This document shows positions 46,901 through 56,588 of a stretch of 64,000 nt of DNA, one piece after another. Positions within the stretch are counted from its first letter, which is position 1. Each line of letters starts with the position of its first letter. The stretch is from Bacteroides finegoldii DSM 17565 (GTDB taxonomy: Bacteria; Bacteroidota; Bacteroidia; Bacteroidales; Bacteroidaceae): NCBI RefSeq assembly GCF_000156195.1, contig NZ_GG688335.1, positions 17,985 through 81,984 of the forward strand. Reading direction: 5' to 3'. Both the position numbers and the translations under genes were made by a program. The notes below the pieces were generated by a model that saw only the letters and a list, made by a program, of their open reading frames with translations, did not search any database and had not been told where the DNA came from.

Positions 46901-47305
46901 ACGAGAAAGCACAGAACAGTTCGATTGTCACCTACGGATACGGCATCGGCAGGGAAGTGGCTTACGACCACTACTTCTACGACCCGGAGAATCCGGATGA
47001 CCCCCGCACCAACCTCACGTCGAAAACGCCCCGTCTAACTACCGACCAGGCCGGACAAGTGAGCACGGCAAGCGCCTGGCATCTGCACAACGGCAATTAC
47101 CTGAAACTGAAGAACCTGACCATCGGCTACACCTTCCCAAAGACGTGGGTAAAGAAAGCTTATATGCAGAATGTCCGCCTCTATGCTTCCGGTGAAAACC
47201 TGTTCACCATCACCAAGTTCAAGGGTATGGAACCCTGAGATGATGTGCGGCGTGGGATATGCCCCGATGCGCCAATACGCTTTCGGTATTAATGTTACAT
47301 TCTAA
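43990..47305 (+). pseudogene. SusC-like transporter of PUL C with C-terminal frameshift
   Basis: This is a SusC-like transporter with signal peptide, carboxypeptidase-regulatory-like domain (LSGTVTDAATGEPLIGVSI), TonB-box-like EEVVVVGYG, plug (PLILVDGMEMPLN) and barrel. The frame stops at 47238, after ITKFKGMEP (1082 residues). If one C of the CCC at 47233-47235 is removed, it continues as EMMCGVGYAPMRQYAFGIN and VTF to a stop at 47305, the normal SusC ending. Restored, the gap to susD is 12 bp, the same as in PUL A. The last beta strand and terminal Phe are needed for insertion of the barrel, so the gene as written is probably defective unless this is a base-call error. Confidence 0.88.
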
Positions 47306-47317
47306 AAGAAGACTCAG

Positions 47318-49132
47318 ATGAAAAAGATGATAATAAAAAATATGATGGCGGCAGCCTCGGTTGCACTCGTTATGGGCGGTTCGCTGACTGCATGTGTAGA
47401 CTTGGATCTCTCCCCGAATAATGCTCCGTCCGAAGGGAATGTATGGAACAGCGCCAGCATGGCGGAACAGACCATTGCCGGGGTTTACAACCGCCTCTAC
47501 GAAGATTACACCGCCGACCCCAACAAAGGATGGTTCGATATGTGGTCGAGCATCATGGACATCGACGCCAACTGGACGGCAGGCTACCACTTCCTGCATG
47601 CCAACAATACACCTACTAGTGACTTCGGTAGCGAACGCTGGTGGAAAAACTACTACTCCGGCATCTTGCGCGCCAACGATGTAATAACCAACCTGCCCAC
47701 CGTAGCAGGTATCAGCGAGGCCAAAAAGTCACGTTACGTATCCGAATGCAAGTTTCTGCGCTCCTGGTGGTATTACCGCCTTAATATCCTCTACGGCGGG
47801 GTGCCCTACTACACCGAACCGGTAAAGAGTATCGACGGCGCCAAGAAAGCACGTTCCACACAAGATGAAATCTGGGATTACCTGATTCAAGACCTGACTT
47901 CCTGTATTGACGACCCCAACCTGCCGAACAAATACGGAGCCGACAGCGAAGACTACGGACACGTCACCAAAGGAGCAGCCTATGCTCTGAGAGGTAAAGT
48001 CTATATGTGGAAGAAGGAGTGGAAAAAAGCTGCCGACGATTTCGAGGAAGTAAGCAAATGCGGCTACAAGCTATATACAAACGGATCCGATGCCTACAAA
48101 CAACTGTTCAAGGCTGCCAACGAGCGTTGCGACGAAATGATATTCTCCTTGCAGTGCATCAACGAAGAAGGATTCGGCGGCATCAAGAACCGTGGTTATG
48201 GCAACCGTTGCCTTCCCCCCGACAATGAAGGAAAAGGTCTGGGATGGAACAATTACGTCATCAACCCGCAGTTCGTAGACTCTTACGAGAACAAGGACGG
48301 AAGCCCGTTCAACTGGGACGACATTATCCCCGGTTACAGCGCCATGAGCACGAACGCCCGCCAAGTCTACTTCCTGCGCAACGAAATCAATGCTACCGAG
48401 CGTGCCAATGCCGAAGCGTCGGGAGCCGACATGACCCAATACAAGAATTCCGGCAATGAAGAGCGGATTAAAGCCGCTTATGCCAACCGCGACCCTCGCC
48501 TCGGATTCTCCGTCATCACTCCTTATTCTACCTTTATAGGTGGCATCGAAGGAGAGGCACTGCCCTACGTCATGCGTTTTCCCTACCGTTCGAGAGGAAG
48601 AGGTACGCAGGATATCGAAACGGACACAAACTCCAAGATGTACTACCTGAACCGCAAATTCGTGGGTGAAGGCACAGAAACAATGACCTACTATTCCGAG
48701 ATAGACCTCCCCTTCATCCGCTACGCGGACGTATTGCTGAATTGGGCGGAAGCCTTGAACGAACTCAATGATATCGGCGGAGCCGTCAGCAAAGTGAACG
48801 ATGTGCGCAACCGTGCCGGAGTAGCTCCCTTGAACTCCAACGCCTACACCACCGTCAACGGTAAAGAAGATATGCACCGCCGCATCATGAACGAACGCCA
48901 TTGGGAACTGGTAGGCGAAGATGTTATCTATTTCGACGAAATACGCTGGGGCACCTGGAAGGACTTGAAGTTCTACACTGACAAGGAAGGACGTATGAAC
49001 GGCATGCGCCAGGTTTGGGGAAGCCCGACTTACTCCTACACCTGGGGCGGCAACAACTACTGGACATTGCCCATTCCTGCCCGCGAAATACAGATGAATC
49101 CCAATATGGAACAGAACGAAGGCTGGAAATAA
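47318..49132 (+). CDS. SusD-like glycan-binding lipoprotein (PUL C)
   Basis: This 604-residue SusD-family protein is the lid of the PUL C transporter. The lipobox is LTAC (Cys26), followed by VDLDLSPNN. The N-terminal SusD domain shows AEQTIAGVYNRLYED and SECKFLRSWWYYRLNILYGG, and the C-terminal part shows IRYADVLLNWAEALNE, RNRAGVAPL and MNERHWELVGEDVIYFD, all usual positions. It is intact and in the same operon as the frameshifted susC. Confidence 0.95.
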   Translation: MKKMIIKNMMAAASVALVMGGSLTACVDLDLSPNNAPSEGNVWNSASMAEQTIAGVYNRLYEDYTADPNKGWFDMWSSIMDIDANWTAGYHFLHANNTPTSDFGSERWWKNYYSGILRANDVITNLPTVAGISEAKKSRYVSECKFLRSWWYYRLNILYGGVPYYTEPVKSIDGAKKARSTQDEIWDYLIQDLTSCIDDPNLPNKYGADSEDYGHVTKGAAYALRGKVYMWKKEWKKAADDFEEVSKCGYKLYTNGSDAYKQLFKAANERCDEMIFSLQCINEEGFGGIKNRGYGNRCLPPDNEGKGLGWNNYVINPQFVDSYENKDGSPFNWDDIIPGYSAMSTNARQVYFLRNEINATERANAEASGADMTQYKNSGNEERIKAAYANRDPRLGFSVITPYSTFIGGIEGEALPYVMRFPYRSRGRGTQDIETDTNSKMYYLNRKFVGEGTETMTYYSEIDLPFIRYADVLLNWAEALNELNDIGGAVSKVNDVRNRAGVAPLNSNAYTTVNGKEDMHRRIMNERHWELVGEDVIYFDEIRWGTWKDLKFYTDKEGRMNGMRQVWGSPTYSYTWGGNNYWTLPIPAREIQMNPNMEQNEGWK

Positions 49133-49206
49133 CAAGAGAAAGAAACTGAAACGTTTTAATCGAAATTATGAGTAAAACAATCATTTACCCTTTAAAAAGA
49201 ATTATC

Positions 49207-50868
49207 ATGAAAAAGTTATTCATACTACCTCTGTTGCTCGCCAGTTTTATCGTAACTGCCTGTGTAGAGGATGATTCTATCGTGAAGCCCGGCGAAAGTC
49301 TGGTCGAACCGCTGAACATCACACTCTCTCTGTCACAATCGGGAGAGAGACAAGTAGACCTGAACAAGACCCGCCCCTCTTTTTCTTTCAAGATAGAAAA
49401 GAGCCATCCTTTCGTAGAAACAACCGCCTCGCTCTCAGTGATAAGTGCGGAAGAACTGGGTAACGGTTACCTGCCACTGGCGGACAATCTATACCGTATC
49501 AGCAGCACCGAACTGGAGTTTGCCGAAGATGAGCAGTCACAATCGGTCAACATTCTCTTCACCAACCTTGAGCAACTGGAACCCGCTACGAATTATGCGC
49601 TGGGGTTGAAACTCACTTCTTCGAGCACAAGAATAGAAGTACCCGCCGGACAAGAACGCCTCATCCTGATACTGAATGTCGGTGAAGGGGGTACGCTCCG
49701 GAATCCATACCGTCTACGCACGCTGGACGACTTGAAAGGCATGGGCAGTTTGCTGAAACCCAATGTCACCGTCTGTTTCAAGATGGAAGAAGACATCGAC
49801 ATGCAAGCCGAAGAGTGGACTCCGCTTAACAGGGACGGAAGATTCCACATCAACTTCGACGGAAACAATCATACGATAAGTAACCTGAAATGTACACAAG
49901 GCAAATTCCCGAGCTTCTTCGGACAGTTAGTCGGCAGTTGCAGGAACGTGACTTTCAAGAATGTGGAAATCAGCGGTTACCAGACACCCACCGGGGCTAT
50001 TGCCGGATTTATCCCTAACGGGGCTGCGGATACCGAAATCAGCAATACACATGTGATTAACGGCACACTCAACCAAGTGGAAAACGGAAGAGACCATTGG
50101 AGCACAGGCTCGGTAGGCGGTATCGTAGGAGATATGCGCGCCGGCAGAATCAGCGAATGTTCGGCAAAGGTCGACATCACGGGCGAATGGTGTACAGGCG
50201 GACTGACAGGCCAGTTAGTGGAAGCTACTATAGAGAAGAGCTTCTATGAAGGAACTGTTTACTCCCGGTATAGCGCAGGCGGTATAGCAGGCAGTGTTCA
50301 CGGTGCACTTATCTCCGACTGTTACAGCCACGGAAGTGTTTCTACACTGTCATCATTCGATGGAGAATTTACTGGTCCCGCAGGAGGTATTGCAGCACGT
50401 ATGTATGTCGGCAGCAATGTGCGCAACTGTTACTCCACCGCCACTGTGAAAGGTCATGCAAGTGCAGGCGGCATTGCCGGACAATGCCAACTCGGAGAAG
50501 GAAGCGCGGACAACAGCAACTACATCGTCAATTGCGTCGCCTGGAATGACTATATTTCTTCTACCACCGACATCGCATCGGGACGTATCTGCGGATGGAT
50601 GCCCCGAGGCAACGGGACGAACGGCAACAAAGGCGAGTCCTGCTATGCCAAAGAGGTAGACGTGATAGTAAAAGGCAATCCGCTGGCAGGTGACGATATC
50701 CGCCCTTCGGCAAGCTTCGACACTACCCATGCCAACTCTCTCAGATACCACGGCCTGATAGCCACCGACCTGATAGATGTCACCCAAAACACGTTGGGAT
50801 GGAGCATGGAGATATGGGACTTCTCCGGAGAGAAACCGCAATTCAACTGGCAATCGACAGCCAACTAA
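49207..50868 (+). CDS. Surface lipoprotein with DUF1735-like and GLUG-type repeats (PUL C)
   Basis: This protein probably binds the target glycan at the surface. ATG 49207 gives a lipoprotein signal (MKKLFILPLLLASFIVTAC); an ATG 39 bp upstream is in frame but spoils it. The N-terminal part (about residues 25-165) looks like a DUF1735-type beta domain. The rest is a parallel beta-helix-like series with GLUG-type repeats (GSVGGIVGDMRAG, CTGGLTGQLVEA, SAGGIAGSVHGA, ASAGGIAGQCQLG). The C-terminal segment (IWDFSGEKPQFNW) closes the helix. There are no recognised catalytic residues, though beta-helix lyases and carrier proteins share the fold. It sits between susD and GH43. Confidence 0.82.
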   Translation: MKKLFILPLLLASFIVTACVEDDSIVKPGESLVEPLNITLSLSQSGERQVDLNKTRPSFSFKIEKSHPFVETTASLSVISAEELGNGYLPLADNLYRISSTELEFAEDEQSQSVNILFTNLEQLEPATNYALGLKLTSSSTRIEVPAGQERLILILNVGEGGTLRNPYRLRTLDDLKGMGSLLKPNVTVCFKMEEDIDMQAEEWTPLNRDGRFHINFDGNNHTISNLKCTQGKFPSFFGQLVGSCRNVTFKNVEISGYQTPTGAIAGFIPNGAADTEISNTHVINGTLNQVENGRDHWSTGSVGGIVGDMRAGRISECSAKVDITGEWCTGGLTGQLVEATIEKSFYEGTVYSRYSAGGIAGSVHGALISDCYSHGSVSTLSSFDGEFTGPAGGIAARMYVGSNVRNCYSTATVKGHASAGGIAGQCQLGEGSADNSNYIVNCVAWNDYISSTTDIASGRICGWMPRGNGTNGNKGESCYAKEVDVIVKGNPLAGDDIRPSASFDTTHANSLRYHGLIATDLIDVTQNTLGWSMEIWDFSGEKPQFNWQSTAN

Positions 50869-50913
50869 CCTTATGAAATTTAAAAGTAATCATTCAATAG
50901 GAGGAAATAGAAT

Positions 50914-51903
50914 ATGAGACTATTACATTTTTTAATCGGAGCAATGGTATTGATTGCCACCGGATGCGCACAAGACTCTGAAGGCATTTACAACGGAGCG
51001 TCACAATACAGGGACGAAATCTTCTTGGCAGACCCTACCATCCTCAGAGAGGGTGACATGTACTACTTGACAGGAACAGGCAACCAGCAACAGCAAGGTT
51101 TTGTCCTGCTGGAATCTGCCGACCTGAAAAGCTGGCACACAGTGGAGAACAACGAATTTGTCCTGAAGAAAGATGACCAGACCTACGGAACCGAAGGTTT
51201 CTGGGCTCCCCAATGGTTCAAAGCGCAAGACCGTTACTACTTCCTCTACACCGCCAACGAACAAACCGTAATGGCATCTGCCGACTCTTGGAAAGGTCCT
51301 TTCCGCCAGACAGATATAAAGCCGATAGACAGAAGCCAGAAGAATATCGACCCCTTCCTGTTCCGCGATGATGACGGCAAGTATTACTTGTACCACGTGC
51401 GCTTCGGTAACGGAAACTTTATATGGGTAGCAGAGTTCGACCTCGCCAAAGGTGAAATCATTCCCGGCACCCTGAAGAAGTGCATGGAGAGCACCGAAGA
51501 GTGGGAAGCAACCGCCGCCTACATCTCCGCCCCCGTCATGGAAGGCCCCACCGTTATCAAACTGGACGGCGTGTACTATCTCTTTTACTCTGCCAACGAC
51601 TACCGGAGCATTGACTATGCCGTAGGCTATGCCACTTCCAACTCTCCCATGGGGCCGTGGACGAAAAACGAGAACAGTCCCATCATCCATCGCAGCATCG
51701 TAGGCGAAAACGGTTCGGGACATGGCGACATCTTTACCGACAAAGCAGGAAACTATTATTATGTGTACCACGTACATGCGTCGAAAACAAACGTCGCCCC
51801 GCGCAAGACGCGCATCATCCCGCTACACATGGAAAAGAACGAAAGCGGCATCTACGACATCACGGTCAACGGAGATGAAGTAATAGAACCTTATCAAGAA
51901 TAA
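50914..51903 (+). CDS. GH43 family lipoprotein
   Basis: This 329-residue five-bladed propeller enzyme has a lipobox (IATGC, Cys18). The three GH43 acidic residues are all in place: the base Asp40 (LADPTI), the pKa modulator Asp146 (NIDPFLF) and the acid Glu210 (MEGPTV). The gene has an unusually good Shine-Dalgarno, AGGAGG, for this phylum. GH43 enzymes usually remove arabinose, xylose or galactose from plant glycans; the subfamily is not clear to me, so the substrate stays open. It is followed after 18 bp by the toroid enzyme and likely works with it. Confidence 0.9.
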   Translation: MRLLHFLIGAMVLIATGCAQDSEGIYNGASQYRDEIFLADPTILREGDMYYLTGTGNQQQQGFVLLESADLKSWHTVENNEFVLKKDDQTYGTEGFWAPQWFKAQDRYYFLYTANEQTVMASADSWKGPFRQTDIKPIDRSQKNIDPFLFRDDDGKYYLYHVRFGNGNFIWVAEFDLAKGEIIPGTLKKCMESTEEWEATAAYISAPVMEGPTVIKLDGVYYLFYSANDYRSIDYAVGYATSNSPMGPWTKNENSPIIHRSIVGENGSGHGDIFTDKAGNYYYVYHVHASKTNVAPRKTRIIPLHMEKNESGIYDITVNGDEVIEPYQE

Positions 51904-51921
51904 CCATTTAAAAAGCAACGT

Positions 51922-53955
51922 ATGAACTTAAGAAATATACTAAGCGGAATAGCATTGCTGGCAGGCATACTGAGTGCGCATGCCATCGAATATACCCCTG
52001 CCAATGTATCGGCTTCCATCGCATTGAAGGTCCCCGGAAACGAAGCGGTACGTTATCCGTTGGAATTCCGCAAGCTCCGGAAAGAACGGTTCGACTATCA
52101 GTTGACGGCCACAGAGAGCCTGCCCGTGCTGATTTATCAGAAAGTGGAAGGCGGAGAAACCAACAAGCGGATTACCCTCTTCATCACAGCCACAGAGAAT
52201 ATCTACTTCAACTACGGCGAACAGGTGAAAAGCGGAGCATGCCATGACGACTGCCTGTTCTATATGCCAGGCTTCTGGTATCGCCGCAACCTTCGTTCGC
52301 CCAAAGAGGCGCCTTCTTTCCACACCTCAGACAGTTGGGTGGTGCGCGAAGACCGCCTGAGCACTCCGATGACGACTATCTTCGATGAAAAGAACGGCAA
52401 GTCGTTCTCAGTAGCCCGCATAGACAAGTTTGAAAGCGATGCGCTGACTACTCACAAAGAGGGCGAAGTCATCCTGTCGGGAACCACTTCGATAGGTTAT
52501 ACCGGATTCGAGAACTGCAACGGCACTGCCACACTTTCTTTCGGCTATCCCTACAAAGAAGCGCCCAAAACTTATATCCGCAAACTGACACTGGCTCCTT
52601 CCGTAGAAGCCTACCAGTTTTTAGGCAAAGGAGAAAGCGTGACGTTGACCTGGGAGCTCAACGAATCCGCTCCCACCGACTTCTCGGACTGCGTAAAACA
52701 AGCATGGGAATATAGTTACGACCTCTACAAGCCCGCAACGGTAGAAACACCTTATACCGATGAAGTGATGAAAGAAGTGATGAGCAACTTCTTCGTAGAA
52801 AGTTTCATCGGCGATACTCCCACCAACTATTACTCAGGTGTAGAGTTGCACACGGCAACTTGCAACAACGTCGACGTAGCCGAAGTAGGCTTTGTGGGAC
52901 GCACCCTGCTGAATGCTTTCAACGCGTTGGAATATGGCGAAAGCAAGCAGCGCACCGACCTGGTGGCAAATGCCAATGCTATCTTTGATTCTTACCTGGA
53001 GCATGGTTTCTCACCAGCAGGATTCTTCAACGAGGTAGTGCACTACAAACGCAACTTCATAGAGCCTGTCCACAGCATCCGCCGCCAGTCGGAAGGCATA
53101 TATGCCACGCTCTATTACCTGAACTATGAAAAGAAGAAAGGCAGGAAGCACCCCGAATGGGAAAAACGCCTGAAAGGAATGCTCGACACCTTCCTGCGCC
53201 TGCAAAACGAAGACGGCAGCTTCCCGCGCAAGTTCAAGGATGACTTCTCGATTGTAGACAAGAGTGGCGGAAGTACCCCGTCGGCAACGCTTCCCCTGGT
53301 GATGGGATACAAGTACTTCAAAGATAAACGCTATCTCGAAGCAGCCCGACGCTCGGTAGATTATCTGGAAAAGGAGCTAATCTCGAAAGCGGACTACTTC
53401 TCGTCTACCCTCGACGCCAACTGTGAAGACAAAGAGGCTTCACTCTACGCCTCCACTGCTGCCTACTACCTGGCACTTGCCAGCAAAGGAGCAGAGCGTG
53501 CACATTATGCAGGTTTGGCAAAGAAAGCCGCTTACTTCGCCCTCTCATGGTATTACACCTGGGATGTCCCGTTCGCACCGGGACAGATGTTGGGCGACAT
53601 CGGTCTGAAGACCCGCGGCTGGGGTAATGTCTCTGTGGAAAACAATCATATCGACGTCTTTATCTTCGACTTTGCCGACGTACTCCGCTGGCTGTCCAAA
53701 GAGTATAATGAACCCCGCTTTGCTGACTTCGCAGCAGTTATCAGTTCTTCCATGCGTCAATTACTGCCCTACGAAGGACATCAATGCGGCATCGCCAAGA
53801 AAGGGTACTATCCCGAAGTGGTACAGCACACCAATTGGGATTACGGCAAGAACGGCAAAGGGTATTACAACCATATCTTCGCACCGGGATGGGTAGTTGC
53901 TTCCTTGTGGGAGTTGCTCTCGCCGGGACGACCGGAAGAATTCATCGGAAGGTAA
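51922..53955 (+). CDS. Secreted (alpha/alpha)-toroid enzyme of unknown specificity
   Basis: I do not recognise the exact family. The 677-residue protein has a signal peptide (MNLRNILSGIALLAGILSAHA), an N-terminal beta-sandwich to about residue 240, and a helical part (about 245-670) with six-hairpin-like repeats: EGIYATLYYLNYEKKKGRK, LKGMLDTFLRLQNEDGSFPR and KYFKDKRYLEAARRSVDYLE. Such toroids carry many glycosidase and lyase families, including some beta-glucuronidases of arabinogalactan loci. Candidate acidic residues lie in QNEDGSFPR and VENNHIDVF. It ends PUL C, after GH43. Glycoside hydrolase activity is inferred. Confidence 0.72.
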   Translation: MNLRNILSGIALLAGILSAHAIEYTPANVSASIALKVPGNEAVRYPLEFRKLRKERFDYQLTATESLPVLIYQKVEGGETNKRITLFITATENIYFNYGEQVKSGACHDDCLFYMPGFWYRRNLRSPKEAPSFHTSDSWVVREDRLSTPMTTIFDEKNGKSFSVARIDKFESDALTTHKEGEVILSGTTSIGYTGFENCNGTATLSFGYPYKEAPKTYIRKLTLAPSVEAYQFLGKGESVTLTWELNESAPTDFSDCVKQAWEYSYDLYKPATVETPYTDEVMKEVMSNFFVESFIGDTPTNYYSGVELHTATCNNVDVAEVGFVGRTLLNAFNALEYGESKQRTDLVANANAIFDSYLEHGFSPAGFFNEVVHYKRNFIEPVHSIRRQSEGIYATLYYLNYEKKKGRKHPEWEKRLKGMLDTFLRLQNEDGSFPRKFKDDFSIVDKSGGSTPSATLPLVMGYKYFKDKRYLEAARRSVDYLEKELISKADYFSSTLDANCEDKEASLYASTAAYYLALASKGAERAHYAGLAKKAAYFALSWYYTWDVPFAPGQMLGDIGLKTRGWGNVSVENNHIDVFIFDFADVLRWLSKEYNEPRFADFAAVISSSMRQLLPYEGHQCGIAKKGYYPEVVQHTNWDYGKNGKGYYNHIFAPGWVVASLWELLSPGRPEEFIGR

Positions 53956-54090
53956 AGATGAGGCTACTCTATTTGCCAGTCCTCGACTTTAGATAATATG
54001 ACTACGTTTAAACTCATTTCTGTACCGTTATGAATAAATATAAAAGCGCCAGAATTTTTTCAAAGAAAAAACGTTTTTAATGGAGTATTA

Positions 54091-54133
54091 TCTGACACTC
54101 GGGCCTCAGTTATGACAACACCCGGGTGTCAGA
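54091..54133. repeat. Inverted repeat at the start of the AAA+ fragment
   Basis: TCTGACACTCGGG (54091-54103) and CCCGGGTGTCAGA (54121-54133) pair with one mismatch around a 17-nt loop. No T-run follows, so it does not look like a terminator; it may mark a rearrangement end. Confidence 0.5.
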
Positions 54134-54332
54134 CAATATAGAAAAGATGAAACGGTTGATAAATAAAGCCATTGTCAATAAAGACCATAATTTTGGAAAT
54201 GCCCGTTGGGTACGTAATATATTTGAAAAAACATTGGAAATTCAAGCCAACTGCTTGGCAATGGACGGACATATCTCAAATAAATCATTGACTACTATTA
54301 CGGAATATAATATAATGAACAAAACAAACTGA
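54126..54332 (+). pseudogene. C-terminal fragment of a CbxX/SpoVK-type AAA+ ATPase
   Basis: This 68-codon GTG-started frame encodes FGNARWVRNIFEKTLEIQAN, which matches the lid and sensor-2 Arg region of CbxX/CfqX/SpoVK-type AAA+ proteins. In these the GNAR is highly conserved and the Arg contacts ATP. The Walker A and B parts are absent. The fragment begins inside one arm of an inverted repeat. It could be the tail of a gene removed by rearrangement. Confidence 0.5.
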
Positions 54333-54448
54333 AACTTTCTACCTATATTCTATTCTCTAATGCTCAAACCACGTTCTTTTCAAAACCACCCAAACGTCAG
54401 GAAAAGACAGAAAGTGCACCAAGTTTCCTTTATTAGTTTAAAAATGAT

Positions 54449-54456
54449 TATCTTTG
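54449..54456 (+). promoter_or_regulatory. Promoter -7 element of ychF
   Basis: TATCTTTG matches TAnnTTTG, 46 bp upstream of the ychF ATG. Confidence 0.6.
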
Positions 54457-54502
54457 CAAACTAAAATGAGCAACTTGATAATAAAAGAAATAATAGATTA
54501 AT

Positions 54503-55606
54503 ATGGCATTGCAATGTGGTATTGTTGGACTACCGAACGTGGGTAAGTCGACACTTTTCAACTGTTTGTCGAATGCGAAAGCACAAGCGGCAAATTTCCC
54601 TTTTTGTACAATTGAACCCAATGTAGGTGTAATCACTGTTCCTGACGAACGTCTGAACGCACTCGCTGAATTGGTGCACCCCCAACGAATTGTTCCTACA
54701 ACTGTAGAAATCGTAGATATCGCCGGACTGGTGAAAGGCGCAAGCAAAGGTGAGGGACTAGGAAACAAGTTCCTTGCCAATATCCGTGAAACAGACGCAA
54801 TTATCCACGTACTCCGTTGCTTCGATGACGACAATGTGACACACGTAGACGGAAGCGTAAATCCTGTCCGCGACAAAGAAATCATTGACTACGAACTTCA
54901 ATTGAAAGACCTGGAAACCATCGAAAGCCGTATCCAGAAAGTACAGAAACAAGCACAGACGGGCGGAGACAAAGCTGCAAAGTTAGCTTACGATGTACTC
55001 GTTCAATATAAAGACGCACTGGAACAGGGAAAATCTGCACGTACAGTGACTTTTGAAACAAAAGACGAACAAAAGATTGCTCACGAACTGTTCTTATTGA
55101 CCAGCAAACCGGTAATGTATGTTTGCAATGTTGATGAAGCAAGCGCAGTAAACGGAAATAAATACGTAGATATGGTACGCGAAGCCGTAAAAGACGAGAA
55201 TGCTCAAATCCTGATTGTCGCAGCCAAAACAGAAGCGGACATCGCCGAACTGGAAACGTACGAAGACCGTCAAATGTTCCTTGCCGAAGTAGGCTTGGAA
55301 GAATCGGGCGTAGCACGTCTTATCAAGTCTGCTTACAAACTCCTGAATCTTGAAACATATTTCACTGCCGGTGTACAAGAAGTACGTGCCTGGACATACG
55401 AAAAAGGATGGAAAGCTCCTCAATGTGCCGGAGTGATCCACACCGATTTTGAAAAAGGCTTTATCCGTGCCGAAGTTATCAAATACGATGATTATATCAA
55501 ATACGGCTCGGAAGCAGCTGTGAAAGAAGCCGGAAAACTGGGTGTGGAAGGAAAAGAATATGTGGTGCAGGATGGCGACATCATGCATTTCCGTTTCAAC
55601 GTGTGA
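54503..55606 (+). CDS. ychF: Ribosome-binding ATPase YchF
   Basis: YchF (OLA1 family) is a conserved P-loop ATPase that binds ribosomes and affects stress responses. The Walker A is GLPNVGKST (about residues 8-16), the switch II is DIAGLVKGA and the C-terminal TGS domain covers about 280-365. At 367 residues it is full length. It prefers ATP owing to its altered G4 motif. It is followed 47 bp later by panE and then lgt, probably one housekeeping transcript. Confidence 0.95.
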   Translation: MALQCGIVGLPNVGKSTLFNCLSNAKAQAANFPFCTIEPNVGVITVPDERLNALAELVHPQRIVPTTVEIVDIAGLVKGASKGEGLGNKFLANIRETDAIIHVLRCFDDDNVTHVDGSVNPVRDKEIIDYELQLKDLETIESRIQKVQKQAQTGGDKAAKLAYDVLVQYKDALEQGKSARTVTFETKDEQKIAHELFLLTSKPVMYVCNVDEASAVNGNKYVDMVREAVKDENAQILIVAAKTEADIAELETYEDRQMFLAEVGLEESGVARLIKSAYKLLNLETYFTAGVQEVRAWTYEKGWKAPQCAGVIHTDFEKGFIRAEVIKYDDYIKYGSEAAVKEAGKLGVEGKEYVVQDGDIMHFRFNV

Positions 55607-55653
55607 TTATCGGTAACTACCGACGACTTATTAATTACTAATTCGCTAACAAT

Positions 55654-56571
55654 ATGAAATATCTCATTGCAGGAACGGGAGGTGTAGGCGGCAGTATCGC
55701 AGGATTCTTGTCGCTGGCAGGCAAAGATGTAACTTGTATTGCCCGTGGAGCTCACTTGCAGTCGATTCAAACGAACGGTTTGAAACTGAAATCGGATTTG
55801 AAGGGCGAACATACGCTCCGGATTCCGGCTACTACCGCTGAAGAATTCAATGGAAAAGCAGATGTGATATTTGTATGCGTAAAAGGTTATTCGGTCGATT
55901 CTATCGTAGAACTGATTAAAAGGGCAGCACACAAAGACACAGTAGTCATCCCTATTCTGAATGTGTACGGCACAGGACCACGCATACAAAAGTTGGTACC
56001 GGAAGTCACTGTCCTCGACGGATGCATCTATATCGTAGGTTTCGTATCCGGCACAGGAGAAATCACCCAAATGGGAAAGATATTCCGGTTGGTATACGGC
56101 GCTCATCACGGCACAGTTGTAAAACCCGGATTGCTGGAAGCCATCCAACAAGACTTGCAGGAAGCAGGCATAAAGGTAGACCTGTCACCGGACATCAACC
56201 GGGATACGTTCATCAAATGGTCGTTCATCTCCGCAATGGCCGTAACGGGTGCTTATTACGACGTTCCGATGGGAGAAGTGCAGAAACCGGGAAAGGTACG
56301 GGATACGTTTATCAGACTTTCTACGGAAAGCGCCGCCTTAGGCAAGAAGCTGGGCATTGAATTTCCGGAAGATCCTGTCAGCTACAATCTGAAAGTCATT
56401 GACAAGCTCGACCCCGAAAGCACCGCTTCCATGCAGAAAGACCTGGCACGCGGGCATGACTCGGAAATACAAGGCCTGCTCTTCGATATGATTACGGCAG
56501 CCGAAGAGCAAGGGATAGATATACCGACCTACCGGATGGTTGCGGAGAAATTCAAAGAATCTAATCATTAA
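55654..56571 (+). CDS. panE: 2-dehydropantoate 2-reductase (ketopantoate reductase)
   Basis: This NADPH-dependent enzyme reduces ketopantoate to pantoate for coenzyme A. The Rossmann glycine motif is GTGGVGGS (about residues 7-14). The catalytic Lys is expected in FIKWSFISAM, and the C-terminal helical domain has the conserved KDLARGHDSEIQ. At 305 residues it is full length. It lies between ychF and lgt. ApbA/PanE paralogs with other substrates exist, so the exact substrate is probable, not certain. Confidence 0.88.
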   Translation: MKYLIAGTGGVGGSIAGFLSLAGKDVTCIARGAHLQSIQTNGLKLKSDLKGEHTLRIPATTAEEFNGKADVIFVCVKGYSVDSIVELIKRAAHKDTVVIPILNVYGTGPRIQKLVPEVTVLDGCIYIVGFVSGTGEITQMGKIFRLVYGAHHGTVVKPGLLEAIQQDLQEAGIKVDLSPDINRDTFIKWSFISAMAVTGAYYDVPMGEVQKPGKVRDTFIRLSTESAALGKKLGIEFPEDPVSYNLKVIDKLDPESTASMQKDLARGHDSEIQGLLFDMITAAEEQGIDIPTYRMVAEKFKESNH

Positions 56572-56588
56572 CATTAATCCAATATAGA

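Larger units (their letters stand above)
53956..54502. other. Intergenic region with AAA+ gene tail and inverted repeat
   Basis: This 547-bp interval between PUL C and ychF has no intact gene. It holds an inverted repeat (54091-54133), a fragment of an AAA+ gene (54126-54332), and the ychF promoter. Confidence 0.6.

Noticed and set aside
48071..49135. Long minus-strand ORF (354 codons) within susD of PUL C
   Set aside because: Antisense shadow of a well-conserved SusD gene, with no signal peptide or family motif.
54091..54133. Terminator after PUL C
   Set aside because: A stem is present but no T-run follows on either strand, and the loop is long.
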